NCBI RefSeq assembly: GCF_027706845.1
Contig: NZ_JAQGCZ010000001.1
Coordinates: 744,001-808,000 of the forward strand
Length of the DNA: 64,000 nt
Direction of reading: 5' to 3'
Origin: Mycolicibacterium sp. BiH015
GTDB lineage: Bacteria > Actinomycetota > Actinomycetes > Mycobacteriales > Mycobacteriaceae
Part shown: piece after piece, positions 61,813-64,000 of the stretch
Layout: each line of letters begins with the position of its first letter
How positions within the stretch are numbered: position 1 is the first letter of the stretch
Program-made: the position numbers and the translations under genes
The notes under the pieces: generated by a model
What the model was told of the DNA's origin: nothing
What the model saw: the letters and a program-made list of their open reading frames with translations, nothing else
Database searches by the model: none

Positions 61813-62127
61813 ATGAGCATTCCGCCATATCTGCCGCCCTCGGCGCCGACGCCGGGCCCAGGCAACACTCTGCTGTGCCCGAAGTGCGCAGGCGTCATGA
61901 AGACCTACGAACGCAACGGAGTCCACCTGGAGCAGTGCGACTCCTGCCGTGGCATCTTCCTCGACTTCGGCGAGCTGGAAGCGCTGACGCAGATGGAGAA
62001 CCGCTTCATGCAGGCCGCGCCGCCGCCGATGCCCCACCAGGGCTACGGCTACGGGCCTGGCTGGGGCAAACGCGGTAACAAGCACTACCGCAAACAAGGA
62101 ATGGGGCGGCTGTTCTTTTCCAGCTAG
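61813..62127 (+). CDS. TFIIB-type zinc-finger protein
   Basis: 104 residues. One zinc ribbon: CPKCAGVMKTYERNG then CDSCRGIFLDFGELEAL, the zf-TFIIB pattern, with a Gly/Tyr-rich and basic tail. ATG 61813 gives SIPPYLPPSAP; ATG 61777 is in frame too. TACCGT nine bases before 61813 and TAGAGT before 61777 leave the start open. Overlaps the convergent kinase gene by four bases. Confidence 0.8.
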   Translation: MSIPPYLPPSAPTPGPGNTLLCPKCAGVMKTYERNGVHLEQCDSCRGIFLDFGELEALTQMENRFMQAAPPPMPHQGYGYGPGWGKRGNKHYRKQGMGRLFFSS

Positions 62128-62885
62128 CCCATCCGCGCGCACGCGTCGACGAGGGCTTGCTGCGCGTCGTCGGTGTCTCGGTGAACCAGTCCCGAGGCCG
62201 CCGAGTGGATGACGGCTGCGCGCGCGAAGGGTTCGAGGACGGGCCACGGGTCGCCCTTCGGCAGCGCCGGCCCGTCGTAGGCGTCGAGGAATGCCGCCCA
62301 GTCGTCGTCCGGGATCAGCCCGGCGGCCCAGAATCCCGCGGGCCGCGCCAGGTCCCACACCGGATCGCCGAGGCCGACGTCGTCGATGTCGATGAGCTGC
62401 CATCGCGCCGGCGTCCTGCCGAGCTGGCCGAGATGCCAGTCGCCGTGCACCAGTGTGATCGGTCGCCCCGGCGAGCCGGCGCGCCACACGACGTCGGGCA
62501 GGTTCGCGGCGGCAACCCGAACAGTACGCTGCACCGCGCCCGGCCTGCCCCGCAGATTGCCGACCGCCCGCCGCAGGCGTTGCGGCCAGCCGTGGGCCGG
62601 AGCACCGACGGTGACGGGTTCGGTGTGCAGCGCCGCCAGCAGTGCGGCAGCGTCGGCCCACGGCGCCGATTCGGGTTCTGCAGCAAGGGTTTCCACTCGC
62701 GGCCAGCTTGTCCGCCAACGCTGCCCGATGGGCTCGGGCACGACTGACAGCGGAGTCAACAGCACCTCGGACGCCTCGGCGATTCGGAGGCGCTGTGTCA
62801 ACTGCCGGGGGTTCGTCCCGACCCGGTGCAGCTTGTGGACGACGTCGCCGTCGAACATGATCTCGGCACCGGATCGGGTCTCCAC
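62124..62885 (-). CDS. Aminoglycoside phosphotransferase-fold protein
   Basis: 253 residues. Brenner motif is LVHGDWHLGQ and the metal site is LIDIDDVGLGDPVWDLA. The N-lobe is short (GAEIMFDGDVVHKLHRVG). Probably a small-molecule kinase; resistance role not implied. GTG 62885. Sixteen bases downstream of the AhpD-like gene on the same strand. Confidence 0.82.
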   Translation of the reverse strand: METRSGAEIMFDGDVVHKLHRVGTNPRQLTQRLRIAEASEVLLTPLSVVPEPIGQRWRTSWPRVETLAAEPESAPWADAAALLAALHTEPVTVGAPAHGWPQRLRRAVGNLRGRPGAVQRTVRVAAANLPDVVWRAGSPGRPITLVHGDWHLGQLGRTPARWQLIDIDDVGLGDPVWDLARPAGFWAAGLIPDDDWAAFLDAYDGPALPKGDPWPVLEPFARAAVIHSAASGLVHRDTDDAQQALVDACARMG

Positions 62886-62900
62886 GAAACTGACGGTAGG

Positions 62901-63362
62901 TCAGCGGCGCGCTATCTCGGCGTGGACCGCGACGTTGATCCGGTTCCACGCGTTGATGGTGACGATCATCGCGATGACCTGGCCGAGTTCCCGGTCGGAG
63001 AACACGCCTGCCGCGTCCTCGTAGACGTCGTCGGGGACGCCGTCGGCGCCGAGCACGGTAACGGCTTCGGTCAGCGCCAGCGCGGCGCGTTCGGTCTCGT
63101 CGAACAGGTCGCCGGCCTCGGTCCAGGCGGAGAGCAGGTCGAGCTTCTGCTCGTTCACCCCCATCTTGCGGGCGTCCCGGGTGTGCATGTCAAGGCAGAA
63201 AGCGCATCGATTGATCTGCGACGCACGAATTTTGATGAGCTCGCCGAGTTCGGGATCGACGTCTTTGGCCGAGGCCGCCGACAGCGTCATCATCGCGTCG
63301 AACAACTCGGGGGAGGTCTTGTACATCTTGATGCGGCTCTGGGTGGCGTGTGTCGATGTCAT
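62901..63362 (-). CDS. AhpD-like carboxymuconolactone decarboxylase family protein
   Basis: 153 residues. The redox motif is CAFCLDMHTRDARK (CxxC with following His), as in AhpD-type alkylhydroperoxidases, and IVTINAWNRINVAVH is the family's C-terminal helix. Protects against peroxides. ATG 63362; divergent from the MocR-type regulator, its possible controller. Confidence 0.87.
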   Translation of the reverse strand: MTSTHATQSRIKMYKTSPELFDAMMTLSAASAKDVDPELGELIKIRASQINRCAFCLDMHTRDARKMGVNEQKLDLLSAWTEAGDLFDETERAALALTEAVTVLGADGVPDDVYEDAAGVFSDRELGQVIAMIVTINAWNRINVAVHAEIARR

Positions 63363-63411
63363 GGCTTCGACGCTAATCCGGACTGTCCCGCCTTGGTGGT
63401 TCAATGTGGGC

Positions 63412-64000
63412 GTGCATTCATGGGCCAATTCTGGGACGCGGGATCTCCACCTGGACCTCCGCGAAGCCCTGACGCCCGGTGCCCGAGGCGCCAAGGATGC
63501 GCTCATCGCAGCCCTGCGCGACGCGGTGCGGTCCGGTCGCCTGGCGCACGGCACGGTGTTGCCGCCCTCGCGCACGCTGGCCGTCGATCTGGGGTTGGCC
63601 CGCAACACCGTCGCCGATGCCTACGCCGAACTGGTGGCCGAGGGGTGGCTGGCCTCGCGGCAGGGAGCGGGCACATGGGTCGCAGGCACGTCTTCTGCTC
63701 CACGGGCGGCGCTGCCGTCGCGTCCGTACGGAGCGCGCGTCACCCCGGTGCACAACCTCATGCCCGGGTCTCCCGATGTCGCGGAGTTCCCACGAGCCCA
63801 ATGGGCAACCTGCATGCGCAGGGCGTTGATGAACGCTCCCACCGAAGCCCTCCGGGTGGGCGATCCACGCGGGCGGCCTGAATTGCGTTCTGCCCTCGCC
63901 GAATATCTCGCCCGCGCCCGCGGGGTGAGGGTGTCGCCGGACACTGTGGTGATCTGCGCCGGGGTCCGTCAGGCAGTGCAACTGCTGGTCCGGACGATCG
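63412..64000 (+). CDS. MocR/PdxR-type GntR regulator, 3' end outside window
   Basis: The frame opens at GTG 63412 (HSWANSGTRDLHLDL) and is still open at the right edge. The GntR winged helix is in residues ~25-85 (LIAALRDAVRSGRLAHGTVL, PSRTLAVDLGLARNTVADAY, EGWLASRQGAGTWV), followed by the start of an aminotransferase-like domain (HNLMPGSPDVAEFPRAQW, VICAGVRQAVQLL). Such proteins sense PLP or bind an amino compound. Divergent from the AhpD-like gene, 49 bases between. Confidence 0.9.
   Translation, partial: MHSWANSGTRDLHLDLREALTPGARGAKDALIAALRDAVRSGRLAHGTVLPPSRTLAVDLGLARNTVADAYAELVAEGWLASRQGAGTWVAGTSSAPRAALPSRPYGARVTPVHNLMPGSPDVAEFPRAQWATCMRRALMNAPTEALRVGDPRGRPELRSALAEYLARARGVRVSPDTVVICAGVRQAVQLLVRTI

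Overview
The window looks like the chromosome of a fast-growing mycobacterium (Mycolicibacterium/Mycobacterium). Supporting signs are high GC, 19 kDa antigen (LpqH) lipoproteins, DUF732 and MGRHS-type secreted proteins, ESX/WXG100 genes, and many starts that look leaderless (a TANNNT box 6-8 bases before ATG/GTG, no Shine-Dalgarno). From the tRNA-Ser gene near 24.4 kb to the right end, the gene order follows the M. tuberculosis block around Rv3752c-Rv3783: tadA and its partner, tyrA, a glycolipid-binding protein, proZ-proW-proV-proX, a LapA-like protein, a FadE36-type kinase, alkyl sulfatase, the aromatic aminotransferase pat/hisC2, echA21, a quinone oxidoreductase, a class-V fold protein, bpa, and the galactan genes rfbE-glfT1-rfbD.

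Layout. 1-3.0 kb: amino-acid ABC transporter (binding protein/permease fusion plus ATPase) and a flavin amine oxidase. 3.1-7.5 kb: SDR and LysR pair, cytochrome P450, tgt. 7.5-14.4 kb: two 19 kDa-family lipoproteins, membrane protein/TetR pair, small secreted proteins, a HEPN-RES toxin-like protein, a dihydrodipicolinate-reductase-like and a nitronate-monooxygenase-like enzyme, and the 3' stub of an SGNH hydrolase. 14.4-18.4 kb: mannitol-type PTS EIICBA with a DeoR regulator and a divergent zinc dehydrogenase, with a clear operator between them. 18.5-19.7 kb: a secreted protein.

19.8-24.1 kb is the most unusual block: a tight operon of E1-alpha, E1-beta, a free-standing 80-residue lipoyl domain, a dedicated acyl carrier protein, a complete KAS III enzyme and an atypical SDR. 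It has no E2 catalytic domain and no E3, so it looks like a route that makes an acyl group from a 2-oxo acid and hands it to an ACP/KAS III pair. A 28-codon ORF with a perfect Shine-Dalgarno overlaps the E1-alpha start by four bases and has no assigned function.

24.4-37.7 kb is the conserved spine, interrupted by a histidine phosphatase/SDR pair and a DUF222-HNH (13E12-type) gene. 38.4-43.1 kb is an ESX-type polymorphic toxin module: two WXG-like proteins, an 840-residue secreted protein ending in a TNT (NAD glycohydrolase) domain, an Imm61-like immunity gene and a frameshifted second immunity gene. 43.1-48.7 kb holds a TPR membrane protein, two tandem imine-reductase-like genes under an HxlR regulator with an inverted-repeat operator, and a run of overlapping housekeeping-type genes ending in an acetamidase. 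49.2-55.0 kb has three tRNA genes, pat, echA21, an MFS transporter and a diguanylate cyclase. 55-64 kb returns to the Rv3777-Rv3783 order and ends in a MocR-type regulator cut by the window edge.

Product names rest on reading motifs and recalled families; no database search was run.
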